From Gracilimonas tropica DSM 19535 (GTDB lineage Bacteria; Bacteroidota; Rhodothermia; Balneolales; Balneolaceae), in assembly GCF_000375425.1 (NCBI RefSeq), contig NZ_AQXG01000006.1, positions 16,123 to 80,122 on the forward strand: a stretch of 64,000 bases of DNA. Direction: 5' to 3'. Position 1 is the first letter of the stretch. Each line of letters opens with the position of its first letter. A program made the position numbers and the translations under genes. Below are positions 26,059 through 35,431 of this stretch, one piece after another. A model generated the notes under the pieces. That model did not search any database, was not told the origin of the DNA, and saw only the letters and a list, made by a program, of their open reading frames with translations.

Positions 26059-29040
26059 ATGAATAGCGAAAGAGACGATAACATACAAACTGTGGTAGAA
26101 CTTGATGAGGTCAGTTCTGCTATACTTTCCGCATTGACGGCACAGGTTGCTATTTTAAATGGCAAGGGAGAAGTCATAGCATTTAACGATCAATGGAAAA
26201 AGGCTGGTCAAGCGTTAGAGAATAATTGGAGTCACCCTTATTTAGAAGAAAGCATCTTAAAAAGCTTACAGACTCCCTTGACGGAGGGCAATGACTTTGC
26301 TCTTCGTCTTTTATTAGGCATCAAGGAAGTATTGAATAATGATCGGGTCAGCTTTGATACAAAGATCATGAATCATACTTCTAAGCATGAGAATTGGTAC
26401 CGGGTGGCCGTTAAATCTCTTGGAGATAACCAGGGAGCCGTCCTTATTTATGAAGACATCAGTGAACAGGTAAGAAAAACAAATTACCTGAGAGAAACCC
26501 GCGAGAAGTTTGAAAAGCATTTCAATAACACCTTATATGGCATTCTCATATCTGATGAGAATCATGTGGTCATAGATGCCAATAATGTAGCCTGCAATAT
26601 CATTGGACTTCCCCGAAACGAAGTCATATATGCCGATATACGTGATTTCCTGGGTTCAGAAATTGAACTTGATGTATCTAAGATCCAAAAAATGATCAAC
26701 CATAGCGGCAGCCATGTGGGAGAGACGAAAATCAAAACCTCTTCCCAAACCCATCTCCCTGTAGAACTGAATGTAAGTTTGCTCCGCAATACCGGCGGCA
26801 AACATATCACAAGTTGGGCTTTTAAGGATATTTCAGCGCAGAAAGAAGCAGAGAAAGCACTTAAGTTTTCAGAACAACAGTATAAATTACAGTTCAATAA
26901 CACTCTTGTCGGTACCATCATTGGAAAACCTACAGGCGAAATCATGGCTGTGAATCCTGCTGCTTGTAATATGCTAGGCTATACTCAGGAAGAACTGATA
27001 GGCAAACACCGGGATATTATTTTTGACAGCCATGCCCCTGACAATGCCAAAGCTTTACGGGAAAGAAGAAAAACGGGTTTATTTTCCGGAGAACTCAAAT
27101 TCATCCATAAGAACGGGCACAACATCCCTGTTGAACTAAGCAGTGTGATCTATGATGGGGAAAATGGCGAAGAAAGAACCATTGTCAGCATCAAGGATAT
27201 TTCATCCCGAAAGGTTATACAGAAGCAGCTTTTACAAGAAAAAGATTTTACGGAATTAGCGATCTCAAGCATGCCCACTGCTTTTTTTGTTTTCAGTATT
27301 GAGGGTGAGATGATCCGTTGGAATTCGATCCTGGAACAGGAATTGGGATACAGTGCAGATGAGCTTGCCCGTACCAATGTGATGGATCTTGTTCACCCGG
27401 AAGACCAACATTATTTAAGAGATATCTTAGAAGGTGAGCTAAAAGGTGAAAAAGTAAGTATTGAAGCTCGGTGCCTTACCAAGCAAGGTAAAACACTTCA
27501 CTACTTAATCCGGGGCACGAGCTTCCAGCAGAATGGTAAATACTATATTGTGGGCGGAGGTTTAAACCGAAACGATTTTAAAGAGGCCGAAGTAGAACGG
27601 CGACGTAATTCGGAACTCCTGAATCAGTTATTTTTCAATTCTCCAATTGGAATCGTACTTGTTGATGCTGAAGGGAATGTCCGAAATGCAAATCGCAGTT
27701 TCGAACATATATTTGGCTATAAGAATCATGAGATCACCGGTAAATCCATCAACGAGCTGATTGTACCTGATCATATGGGTAATGAAGGAGAAAAGTTCTC
27801 CAAGAAAAGCCTGACAGGAGATACCTTCCAAACGGAAACCATTCGCATCAAAAAAGACGGAAGTGAAGTGCCCGTTTTGGTCGGAGGAGTTCCGGTGCAG
27901 TTTGAAGGTGAGGTAATTGCCATTTATGGGATGTATGTTGATATCTCAGAACGCAAAAAACTTGAGAATCGGATTGTTGAATTGCTTGAAAGTGAGCAAA
28001 CGGCTCGCTTGCACCTTGAAGATATGTTCGATGAAGCCCCCTCAGCAATTGCTCTTATGGAAGGGCCCGAGCACACCTACACGTATGCCAATGAAACTTA
28101 TCGGGAGCTTGTAGAAAAGAAAACGTTGGTAGGTAAACCTAATAACGAGATCCTGCCGGAATTGAGCGATCAGGGATTCTCGGAGATCCTGGATTCATGC
28201 TATGCTTCCGGTGAGTCGTTTCATTTCAATGAACAAAAGATCTATTTCAATAACAGCAGAACAGGACATACTGTAACCCGCTATCTGAATTTTGTATTCA
28301 AGCCGCTTCATAATGATCAGAATGAGATTTATGGCGTTTTATTGGAAGCCATTGATGTCACGGAACAGGTTCAGGCCAGAAATACTATCGAAAGATCATT
28401 AGAAGAAAAAAGCATTCTTTTAGGGGAAGTACATCACCGGGTTAAAAATAACCTGGCAATTATTTCCGGCTTACTGGAATTGGAACTTTTAAGCAATACA
28501 GATGAAGAAGCCAAAAAGCTCTTGGGTTCAACACAATCCCGTATCACCTCCATTGCTAAGATTCACGAACTGCTGTATCAGAACGAAAGCTTATCTCATG
28601 TTAACTTCAAAGACTATATCCATAAAGTTTTTGACCTCCGATCTAAACACTCCGGTCAGATATTTGAAGGATTTGATTTACAGGATGTTATTCTGAATGT
28701 GAATCAAGCTATACCGGCCGGAATATTGATTAACGAACTTATGTCCTGTATTAATGACATCAACCTCAATTATTATGATGGAAGCTCCGGTGGTTTGCAA
28801 TTATTTCTGGAGGAAAATGACAACATCATTCGAATTGAAGTTCTTGAAACAGGCAAGAACATATTCAAGCATTACCATATTGATAACGGTTCCAAACATG
28901 CCTTGAGAGGTGAATTAATAGATGTGTTGCTAAGACAAATACACGGTAACATGACCATTTCGGAAGATGAGGGTCATTTGATCATCAGCTTTACTAAACG
29001 GGAGGTAAAAGGCCCCCATAGCGCTTTAAATAATAGCTAA
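26059..29040 (+). CDS. Multi-PAS sensor protein with HisKA_2 domain and degenerate ATPase end
   Basis: The 993-residue protein has a row of five or six PAS/PAC units (recurrent F-x-N-x-x-x-G and D-I-S-E/S motifs, e.g. FNNTLYGILISDENHVVIDA and FNNTLVGTIIGKPTGEIMAV), then GEVHHRVKNNLAIISGLLEL, the HisKA_2 box with His793. No membrane helix is seen, so it is a soluble sensor. The C-terminal region aligns poorly with HATPase_c: NELMSCINDI lacks the N-box asparagine and the DxGxG box is replaced by V-L-E-T-G-K-N. It may therefore be unable to bind ATP normally. It ends 4 bp before the GAF kinase gene, which could supply activity. Kinase loss is inference. Confidence 0.8.
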   Translation: MNSERDDNIQTVVELDEVSSAILSALTAQVAILNGKGEVIAFNDQWKKAGQALENNWSHPYLEESILKSLQTPLTEGNDFALRLLLGIKEVLNNDRVSFDTKIMNHTSKHENWYRVAVKSLGDNQGAVLIYEDISEQVRKTNYLRETREKFEKHFNNTLYGILISDENHVVIDANNVACNIIGLPRNEVIYADIRDFLGSEIELDVSKIQKMINHSGSHVGETKIKTSSQTHLPVELNVSLLRNTGGKHITSWAFKDISAQKEAEKALKFSEQQYKLQFNNTLVGTIIGKPTGEIMAVNPAACNMLGYTQEELIGKHRDIIFDSHAPDNAKALRERRKTGLFSGELKFIHKNGHNIPVELSSVIYDGENGEERTIVSIKDISSRKVIQKQLLQEKDFTELAISSMPTAFFVFSIEGEMIRWNSILEQELGYSADELARTNVMDLVHPEDQHYLRDILEGELKGEKVSIEARCLTKQGKTLHYLIRGTSFQQNGKYYIVGGGLNRNDFKEAEVERRRNSELLNQLFFNSPIGIVLVDAEGNVRNANRSFEHIFGYKNHEITGKSINELIVPDHMGNEGEKFSKKSLTGDTFQTETIRIKKDGSEVPVLVGGVPVQFEGEVIAIYGMYVDISERKKLENRIVELLESEQTARLHLEDMFDEAPSAIALMEGPEHTYTYANETYRELVEKKTLVGKPNNEILPELSDQGFSEILDSCYASGESFHFNEQKIYFNNSRTGHTVTRYLNFVFKPLHNDQNEIYGVLLEAIDVTEQVQARNTIERSLEEKSILLGEVHHRVKNNLAIISGLLELELLSNTDEEAKKLLGSTQSRITSIAKIHELLYQNESLSHVNFKDYIHKVFDLRSKHSGQIFEGFDLQDVILNVNQAIPAGILINELMSCINDINLNYYDGSSGGLQLFLEENDNIIRIEVLETGKNIFKHYHIDNGSKHALRGELIDVLLRQIHGNMTISEDEGHLIISFTKREVKGPHSALNNS

Positions 29041-29044
29041 GATC

Positions 29045-30280
29045 ATGCATAATCTGTTAAACCAACAAACCGACAGAAAGTATCCGATTCCGGAAAACGA
29101 GAAAGAAAGACAGGCTAAGCTTGAATCGTATGATATTCTGGATACACTCCCTGAAAATGAATTTGATTCACTTGTAGAATTAGCTGCAATTATTACGGAC
29201 TCCCCAATATCATTAATGAACTTATTGGATCATGACCGGCAATGGACCAAGGCCTCTTTTGGAAATGTGGAAGTAAAAAGTGCGCACAGATCCGAATCAG
29301 TTTGCCAGTATACCATTCTTCAAGATAGCAGCTTTGAGGTTGAAGACCTCCGTTTGGATGAACGCTTCAAGGATAAAAGCTTCGTCACCAACGACCCGCA
29401 ATACCGTTCCTACAGCGGCTACCCCTTGATCACACCCGGCGGGCTGAAAATTGGCGCACTTTGTGTACTTGATTTTACTCCCAAGAAGCTAAATGAAAGA
29501 CAGAAAAAAGCCCTGAAAACGATATCTGGTGAAATAGTAAGTCGACTTGAGCTGCGTAAAAAACAGAAAGAACTGGAGCAGCTAAATAAAGAAAAAGATC
29601 ATTTCCTTCGAATTGTCAATCACGATATTAAGAGCCCGATAAACGGTATCATCAGTGCAGTTCATTATTTGGAGAATATGTGGGAAGGGGATCGCAAAGA
29701 ACTGGAACAATTTCTTTCCATGATCAGATTAAGCGGCCAAAAGCTGATCCATTATACCAGAGAGTTGATGGAGAATTCCATGAGCATTCAACAAGCAAAG
29801 ATCCGCCCCCAGGATGTTATGGTATGTGAATCCATTTCTGATCTGATTGATATCTACAAACCCCTGGCCAGCGCTAAAGAGGTAACACTTGAGTTTAATT
29901 GTTTAGCTAAAAACTCTTTCTTTATTGATGAAGAAAAGTTCAAGCTTATTCTAAGCAACCTGATATCCAATGCTCTTAAGTTTACCGATAAAAACGATAC
30001 CATCAGCATTGATGCTGAAATAATAGAAGGCAGTCCGCGTTTATTACATGTGTCTGTGACAGATAGCGGCATTGGCATTCCGGAACATTTTCAGACGGAA
30101 CTCTTTACAAAAAATAAGAAGCTTCAAAGGCAAGGCACACGCGGAGAGATAAGTACAGGCATGGGACTTCCACTCGTCAAAGAATTTGTTGATCTCCATA
30201 ATGGCATCATAAAAGTGAATTCGAGAGAAGGAGAAGGTTCAACTTTTCATATTGTATTAACTGAGCAAGAAGACAACTAA
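29045..30280 (+). CDS. GAF-domain sensor histidine kinase
   Basis: The 411-residue soluble protein has a GAF domain at about residues 30-170, with the segment LMNLLDHDRQWTKASFG and GYPLITPGGLKIGALCVLDF. A coiled stretch then leads to HisKA with IVNHDIKSPINGI (His193), and HATPase_c follows with NLISNALKFT (N box), DSGIGIP (G1), and TGMGLPLVKEFVDLHNG (G2). All catalytic boxes are intact, in contrast to the PAS protein encoded just upstream. The 4-bp gap implies co-translation. No response regulator with output domain is linked, so the target is unknown. Confidence 0.88.
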   Translation: MHNLLNQQTDRKYPIPENEKERQAKLESYDILDTLPENEFDSLVELAAIITDSPISLMNLLDHDRQWTKASFGNVEVKSAHRSESVCQYTILQDSSFEVEDLRLDERFKDKSFVTNDPQYRSYSGYPLITPGGLKIGALCVLDFTPKKLNERQKKALKTISGEIVSRLELRKKQKELEQLNKEKDHFLRIVNHDIKSPINGIISAVHYLENMWEGDRKELEQFLSMIRLSGQKLIHYTRELMENSMSIQQAKIRPQDVMVCESISDLIDIYKPLASAKEVTLEFNCLAKNSFFIDEEKFKLILSNLISNALKFTDKNDTISIDAEIIEGSPRLLHVSVTDSGIGIPEHFQTELFTKNKKLQRQGTRGEISTGMGLPLVKEFVDLHNGIIKVNSREGEGSTFHIVLTEQEDN

Positions 30281-30307
30281 GATTTTCATTTGTACCCCGA
30301 AAACCCA

Positions 30308-30341
30308 AGAGTCGTTCCCTGATACGGAGCGGCTCTTTTTT
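30308..30341 (+). terminator. Rho-independent terminator after the GAF kinase
   Basis: AGAGTCGTTCC (30308-30318) pairs with GGAGCGGCTCT (30326-30336) through 11 bp with two G-U pairs, followed by a T run. It lies 28 bp after the stop of the kinase gene. Confidence 0.75.
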
Positions 30342-30482
30342 ATTACAAAAGGATTTCAAAATTCCTGATATAAAATCTTCCTGAGGTACCGCATTTTAGA
30401 TCCTGTTAAGATTCATTCCTAAATCAATGTTGAGTTGGGAAATCAAAAACAGATTTAAATTGAAATAACAAGAGGTAGAAAA

Positions 30483-30581
30483 ATGGATAAAAAACCCCAA
30501 AAACCAGCTGAAAAAAAAGCTCATAAAGCTGAAGCAAAAAAACACGAGAGCAAACAGGCTAAACCAGCCTCCAAGAAATAG
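30483..30581 (+). CDS. Very small Lys/Ala-rich protein (32 residues)
   Basis: An ATG at 30483 opens a 32-residue frame after an AAGAGG ribosome site seven bases upstream. The protein begins DKKPQKPAEKKAHKAEA and ends KPASKK; almost half of it is lysine or alanine, with proline and histidine, so it is strongly basic and likely disordered. It sits between two terminators (30308-30341 and 30615-30644), which makes a separate short transcript likely. It could bind nucleic acid, like short histone-H1-like tails. The function is unknown. Confidence 0.55.
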   Translation: MDKKPQKPAEKKAHKAEAKKHESKQAKPASKK

Positions 30582-30614
30582 TCTTTGCACTGAAGAGAAC
30601 CTTCTTGATTGATG

Positions 30615-30647
30615 AAAGCCACATTTAACGTAAATGTGGCTTTTGTC
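30615..30647 (+). terminator. Rho-independent terminator after the small basic protein
   Basis: AAAGCCACATTTA (30615-30627), loop ACG, TAAATGTGGCTTT (30631-30643): a perfect 13-bp stem, with the last three T of the stem running on into TT. It would also partly work in the other direction. The following 30648-30777 contains GGTGAGTTTGAGATCC and AGGATGGCAAC, a decayed relative of the repeat at 48116-48268. Confidence 0.75.
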
Positions 30648-30777
30648 ATAATTATAATTAAGGTGAGTTTGAGATCCTTCGCGTCAAACAAGTTGTACTC
30701 ATATAGCTTGCTAAGCGCTCAGGATGGCAACTTTCTCGATCATATATTGAACTGACCTTAGGGTTAGGTTTTTAGGT

Positions 30778-32616
30778 CTATTTTTTTGTGAAGCTGTACA
30801 ACTTTTGTTCTAAATCGGCGGGATTGAATGGTTTTGTAACAAAGTCGTTCATACCTGCAGCAAATACCTGTTCCCGAACTTCTTTTAGTGCAGCAGCTGT
30901 AAGAGCAATGATCGGAATGTTTCTTTTATAGGGATCATCCAATTTCCGAATCTGCTCGGTTGCCTCATACCCATCCATATTTGGCATTTGTAAGTCCATC
31001 AAGATTACATCAAAATTAGTCTCTCCCATGGCTTCCAGAACTTGTATTCCATCTTCAACCACTTTCATTTCCACATTCCACCGTTCCAGAAACCGCTGCA
31101 TAACTTTCTGATTCACGACATTGTCTTCGGCGAGCAAAACTTTTAAACCTCTGAGGCTATTCTCATTTATCTCATCCTCATTTAATTCGCTCTGTTCCGC
31201 TTTGGCTTTCCCTTTTCCAAAGGTTAGTTCAACAAAAAAGGTACTACCCTCCCCTTTTTCGCTTTCCACAAAAATAGAACCGCCTTGCAGTTCAGCAAGC
31301 TGCTTACTGATGGTGAGCCCCAAACCGGTTCCACCAAAAAGCCGCTTTGTATTTTGGCTGGCTTGGGTAAAACTTTCAAAAATAGTTTCAACGCGTTCCT
31401 TTTCAATTCCGATGCCAGTATCAGAAATAGCAAACTGAACCCGCACTTCTTCACCCCGATCCTGAAGAAGCTCAATATTGAGTTCTACCTTTCCTTCTTC
31501 AGTGAATTTAAGAGCATTACTGAATAGGTTATTCAAGATCTGTGTAAGTCGTGCCGGATCACCGATCAGATAGTCAGGGACCTGATCATTTACATTGGCT
31601 TGAATGTCAATACCTTTGTTTCTCGCCGTAATCCTGAAGCTTTCAAGAATCACATTCACCAGTTTATTGAGTTCAAATTCGATGGCTTCAAATTCAATTT
31701 TCCCGGCTTCGATCTTTGAAAAATCCAGTACATCATCTATTAAGGAAAGCAATGTTTTTCCTGAAAAGTCCAAAATATTGATCGGTTCAACCTGATCTTT
31801 ACGCGGACTGTCTTGCTTAAGCAGGTGGGTCATCCCCAAAATGGCATTCATGGGAGTACGGATCTCGTGACTCATGGTAGCAAGGAACTCTGACTTTGCC
31901 TTAGTACTCTTTGCGAGCTCTTCGGTAGCCACTTCAAGCTGCTGTATATAATTTTCCAGTTTTTCCTGCTTCAGGCTTAATTCCTGATTTAGTTCCTTTT
32001 CCTTGTCTAAAAGTTCCAGGGTTTGATTTTCAGCACTTTCCTTAAACTGAGAAAATGTGTTAAAAATAAGCCAGGTAGTAACGAAGGAACCGGTAAGAAC
32101 GCTCCATCGTACCAAAGAAAAACCACTTTCTGAAATACTTATACGTTCAAAAATGATGTAATCCAAAATGAAATAAGAAACAATGGAAAGCCCGATACCA
32201 ATATTCCGAAGAACGATCTGCTTATTGTCGAATAGCAAAATAGACAGACCCATAGCAGGGATAAAGAATGCCTGGATCATGGCATCTCCCCCAAATACGG
32301 AACTCAATATTACGATACCGATATCGGCATAAGCAATAAGGAGCATTTTAGCCGATTTTTCAAACCCCTGCCTCGCTAAAAGGGGTATCAATAAGAAAGC
32401 AATTGCCTCGGAAAGGAAGAACCAGGTCAGAGAAACCGATTCATTTATTTGAAAAGCAATGAGAAATAAGACAGATACCCCTGCCAGAAAGAAAGAAACA
32501 GAGTTGAGCACTGTTAGTCCAGCTTTTTTTCCGATGATCTGATCTTCTGATCGCAGATCTTTGCCAAGTGCTATATCAGAAATTCCGGTAAGTGAAAACT
32601 TGCTACTCATATCCAT
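30778..32616 (-). CDS. Hybrid sensor histidine kinase with receiver domain
   Basis: The 612-residue protein has six hydrophobic segments between residues 32 and 190, forming an N-terminal membrane sensor of no clear family. A coiled coil follows (about 190-240), then HisKA with EFLATMSHEIRTPMNAILGM (His250), HATPase_c with NLFSNALKFT, DTGIGI and GGTGLGLTISKQLAEL, and a C-terminal receiver (about 490-612) with VILMDLQMPNMDGYEA holding the phospho-Asp. All catalytic motifs are intact. With no Hpt or output domain attached, a separate phosphotransfer protein is expected. The signal sensed is unknown. Confidence 0.9.
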   Translation of the reverse strand: MDMSSKFSLTGISDIALGKDLRSEDQIIGKKAGLTVLNSVSFFLAGVSVLFLIAFQINESVSLTWFFLSEAIAFLLIPLLARQGFEKSAKMLLIAYADIGIVILSSVFGGDAMIQAFFIPAMGLSILLFDNKQIVLRNIGIGLSIVSYFILDYIIFERISISESGFSLVRWSVLTGSFVTTWLIFNTFSQFKESAENQTLELLDKEKELNQELSLKQEKLENYIQQLEVATEELAKSTKAKSEFLATMSHEIRTPMNAILGMTHLLKQDSPRKDQVEPINILDFSGKTLLSLIDDVLDFSKIEAGKIEFEAIEFELNKLVNVILESFRITARNKGIDIQANVNDQVPDYLIGDPARLTQILNNLFSNALKFTEEGKVELNIELLQDRGEEVRVQFAISDTGIGIEKERVETIFESFTQASQNTKRLFGGTGLGLTISKQLAELQGGSIFVESEKGEGSTFFVELTFGKGKAKAEQSELNEDEINENSLRGLKVLLAEDNVVNQKVMQRFLERWNVEMKVVEDGIQVLEAMGETNFDVILMDLQMPNMDGYEATEQIRKLDDPYKRNIPIIALTAAALKEVREQVFAAGMNDFVTKPFNPADLEQKLYSFTKK

Positions 32617-32672
32617 TGATAATCCCCATGAAATGGAGAATTAACACAAATATTCTGAGCCTTACAATTAGA

Positions 32673-33101
32673 TTACGATAACTTTTTTTTGGTGTTAAAG
32701 GCCATAGCATAGATTTTCATCTGTTTTACCATAGATGCAAGCCCATTGGCGCGGGTAGGAGACAAATGCTTGGCCATTCCAATCTCATCAATAAAAAAAG
32801 GCTGTGTATTGATGATCGTTTCCGGACTTTCACCCGAATAGAAGCGTACCATCAGCGCCACCAAGCCCTTTGTGATCGCTGCATCGCTGTCTGCTTCAAA
32901 AATCAACTTATCCTCTTCCTGTTTTGCCGTGAGCCAAACCTGGCTTTGGCAGCCTTTTACCAGATTGTCATCCACTTTTTCTTCCTCAGCGAGCGGGGCA
33001 AGCTTACTTCCCAGCTTGATGATATATTTATACCTCTCAGGCCAGTCTTGAAGTAATTCAAATTCTTTTATGATCCGCTTTCCTTTTTCCTGAATATCCA
33101 T
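32673..33101 (-). CDS. sufE: SufE-type cysteine desulfurase activator
   Basis: From the ATG at 33101 the protein has 142 residues (a TTG at 33131 would add ten). It begins DIQEKGKRIIKEFELLQDW and carries DNLVKGCQSQVWL with the sulfur-accepting cysteine at residue 51, the same position as in E. coli SufE. GLVALMVRFYSGESPE and the C-terminal TRANGLASM are also family features. SufE takes persulfide sulfur from SufS and hands it to the SufBCD scaffold for Fe-S cluster building. No other suf gene is next to it. Confidence 0.92.
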   Translation of the reverse strand: MDIQEKGKRIIKEFELLQDWPERYKYIIKLGSKLAPLAEEEKVDDNLVKGCQSQVWLTAKQEEDKLIFEADSDAAITKGLVALMVRFYSGESPETIINTQPFFIDEIGMAKHLSPTRANGLASMVKQMKIYAMAFNTKKKLS

Positions 33102-33147
33102 ATCTGCTTTTTTCCAAATATACGGCTTCAATAATTCTACATAAAGA

Positions 33148-33172
33148 AAAAGCCCGCATAAAGCAGGCTTTT
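33148..33172. terminator. Bidirectional hairpin terminator between sufE and the PAS protein gene
   Basis: AAAAGCCCGC and GCAGGCTTTT form a stem with one mismatch round ATAAA, flanked by A and T runs. It lies just downstream of the PAS protein gene (stop at 33201, minus strand) and just upstream of sufE, so on the minus strand it ends the PAS transcript. Confidence 0.65.
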
Positions 33173-33200
33173 AAAAATCGGAATGATGCTTACTGTACTT

Positions 33201-34463
33201 TTAATTTTCAACTTCCAATTCTATCATAGCTACACCTTTCACACTTTCCACTTCATTCTGTTCATTGAAGTCAGGTTTGAAAGACTGAATTACGGATATA
33301 TAATTCCCGGCCGCTGTTTTATATTTGCAGGAAAGGGTCGAAGGAGTACCACTGAAAGCAGTTTCTAATGCCTTTTCGACTTCAGCTATATCATCAGCGT
33401 GCACAACTTCCCGTATTCCCTTATCAAAAACGATATCAGAACTGATACCGGTGAGTTTGGTAAAGCTATCTGAAACAAATTTACATGCGGATTTTCCCTT
33501 TCCGGATGATACAAACCTTATGGTGAACTCATCCTTCTTGCCAACGATATCCTGAAACTTTTCTCTTTTCTTTTTCAGGGTTTCGATAACCTTGGCACGA
33601 AGAGAGAGATTGTCAAAGTGTATGCGGATCACAGTCTCATCATTACTGATAAAATAACTGATTTGTCCTTGCAGCTTAACTTTCTCACCGTCCTTTTTGA
33701 TGAAATTCCAGGTGTATGGCTTTTCTTCGATCTGTTTTGCCTCAAAATCAGCAAATAACGACTTCACCTCTTCTTTGTCTTCATCAGAAACCAAATCCCA
33801 GATCTTCACGGTCTTAAGCTCGTCTCCGTCATATCCCAGGATATTTTTGAAAGAATTATTGGAGGTGGTAAGATTTCCCTGAACATCAAGATCGATAAAT
33901 GTCTTCTTGGACTCCTCAGTGAGATTATCAAAGTCTAAATTAGCATCAAAAACCAATTTACTCGATTCTTTTCGATCGGTGATATCCCTTTGATATGATA
34001 CCCAGTGAGTGATTTCTCCATTTTCGTTTGTCAGGGGATGAATATCCCACTGGTTGATAAACTCCGTACCGTCTTTTTTATAGTTTACGGTGTGACCAAA
34101 GAAAGCCTGTCCCTCGATCAACCTTTCTTTCAACCTGTCTAAAACTTTTCGATCGGTTTTCTCGCCCTGAAGAATTCTGGGGGTCTTGCCCAGTACTTCT
34201 TCTTTGGTGTAACCGGTCATGCGGGTGAACCCATCATTCACATAAACAATTTTAGGGCCCGGTTTTTCAAGATTTAATTCTGTGATAAGTATTGAATCGT
34301 AATCGTGCTTAATGGCTTGCTCCAGAAGCTTAAGCTGCTTTCCGGTTTCCATAAAACGATCATACAATTCGCCGAACAACTCCTTTAACTTTGAAAATGA
34401 GGCTTCATCTTTACTGCACTGCTTGAGCTGATCTAATATTTTTTGGTCTGATTTTTGATCCAT
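33201..34463 (-). CDS. PAS-only sensor protein without kinase domain
   Basis: From the ATG at 34463 the protein has 420 residues. A short helical N-terminus (to about 80) precedes three PAS units. The first is LOV-like: NDGFTRMTGYTKEEVLGK, then TPRILQGEKTDRKVLDRL, FFGHTVNYKKDGTEF and SYQRDITDRK; but the flavin-reactive Cys of LOV (N-C-R-F-L-Q) is replaced by T-P-R-I-L-Q, so a photochemical adduct is not expected. Two more PAS domains follow and the chain ends without histidine kinase, GGDEF or other output. It may act by binding a partner, such as the kinases encoded nearby. Confidence 0.75.
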   Translation of the reverse strand: MDQKSDQKILDQLKQCSKDEASFSKLKELFGELYDRFMETGKQLKLLEQAIKHDYDSILITELNLEKPGPKIVYVNDGFTRMTGYTKEEVLGKTPRILQGEKTDRKVLDRLKERLIEGQAFFGHTVNYKKDGTEFINQWDIHPLTNENGEITHWVSYQRDITDRKESSKLVFDANLDFDNLTEESKKTFIDLDVQGNLTTSNNSFKNILGYDGDELKTVKIWDLVSDEDKEEVKSLFADFEAKQIEEKPYTWNFIKKDGEKVKLQGQISYFISNDETVIRIHFDNLSLRAKVIETLKKKREKFQDIVGKKDEFTIRFVSSGKGKSACKFVSDSFTKLTGISSDIVFDKGIREVVHADDIAEVEKALETAFSGTPSTLSCKYKTAAGNYISVIQSFKPDFNEQNEVESVKGVAMIELEVEN

Positions 34464-34583
34464 TATAACTTTTTGATGCTTGAGGTAGTCTTTATTTACA
34501 ATTCTGCCCAACTAAAACTTTGTTGCGTTCAACTTCATTCCAATTTGCTGAAATTTTTTAGAAAATATTACTACCTTATTAGT

Positions 34584-35393
34584 ATGAGAACTAAACTTAT
34601 TCCGGCATACTTAACATTATTCTTTTCGCTTCAATTTTTTGGGTGCAACATGCTAAAAAAAACACCTGTCATTGACAAACCCGAAATGATATTAATTAGA
34701 GGCGGGTCGTTTACCGCGGGTGACGTTATTGATTCTTCCAATACTGATGCCCTTCCGTTGCATAAAGTTGCCCTTAAGGACTTTTACATGGGCAAAACAG
34801 AGGTTACATATGCCCAATACGATGCTTTTGCCAAACAAACAGGGCGACAATTCCCGGAAGATGACCTGTACGGAAGGGGAAATCGGGCAGTAGTTAATGT
34901 TAGCTGGCATGATGCCAGCGCATATTGTAGTTATTGGGGATGGCGGCTGCCATCAGAAAATGAATGGGAATATGCCGCAAGATCAAGAGGGAAGGTGGCT
35001 AAATATGCCGGGACAAACATAAAAGATTCACTTCCTAAGTATGCAGTTACCTCATTGGATGATCTCCCTTTCACACAACCGGTTCAAAGCAAAAAACCGA
35101 ATGAGATCGGATTGTATGACATGAGTGGTAATGCTTTTGAATGGATTGGCCAGTATTATCAATTTTATGAAGATCCCGATCGTCTTCACGATCTTGAGAA
35201 TAGCAGCGTCCGGATTATCAGGGGAGGGAGTTTCAGCGGCTCAACAAGTTTCACACAAACGTTTTGGCGGGTGGGAGTATTAGCAGAAGTTGCCGACTAT
35301 GATATTGGTTTCCGCTGTGCCATTGGTCAGAAAGAATTGAACAAACAGCGGTTTTTAAATGGGATTTTTCACCGGAATCCTGCAAAACCCTAA
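34584..35393 (+). CDS. SUMF1/FGE-like lipoprotein
   Basis: The ATG at 34584 begins a 269-residue protein with a signal peptide ending FFSLQFFGC, a plausible lipobox, so it is probably anchored in the envelope. The rest is an FGE-sulfatase (SUMF1) domain: MILIRGGSFTAGD, YMGKTEVTYAQYDAFA, VNVSWHDASAYCSYWGWRLP, ENEWEYAARSRG, YDMSGNAFEWIGQYY and RIIRGGSFSGS. True formylglycine-generating enzymes need two cysteines near the C-terminus (C-x4-C); only RCAIG is present, so it is unlikely to be a formylglycine-generating enzyme. GldJ/GldK of gliding bacteria are lipoproteins of the same fold. The function is open. Confidence 0.8.
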   Translation: MRTKLIPAYLTLFFSLQFFGCNMLKKTPVIDKPEMILIRGGSFTAGDVIDSSNTDALPLHKVALKDFYMGKTEVTYAQYDAFAKQTGRQFPEDDLYGRGNRAVVNVSWHDASAYCSYWGWRLPSENEWEYAARSRGKVAKYAGTNIKDSLPKYAVTSLDDLPFTQPVQSKKPNEIGLYDMSGNAFEWIGQYYQFYEDPDRLHDLENSSVRIIRGGSFSGSTSFTQTFWRVGVLAEVADYDIGFRCAIGQKELNKQRFLNGIFHRNPAKP

Positions 35394-35398
35394 AAATA

Positions 35399-35422
35399 AA
35401 AAGGGGGCCGAAGCCCCCTTTT
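35399..35422. terminator. Bidirectional terminator between SUMF1 lipoprotein and acyl-CoA dehydrogenase
   Basis: AAAAGGGGGC, loop CGAA, GCCCCCTTTT is a perfect 10-bp stem with a stable tetraloop. It serves both convergent genes, each ending within 10 bp. Confidence 0.88.
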
Positions 35423-35431
35423 CTCACTCAC

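Noticed and set aside
33201..34463. Functional LOV photoreceptor
   Set aside because: The first PAS domain is LOV-like but the adduct-forming Cys is replaced (T-P-R-I-L-Q).
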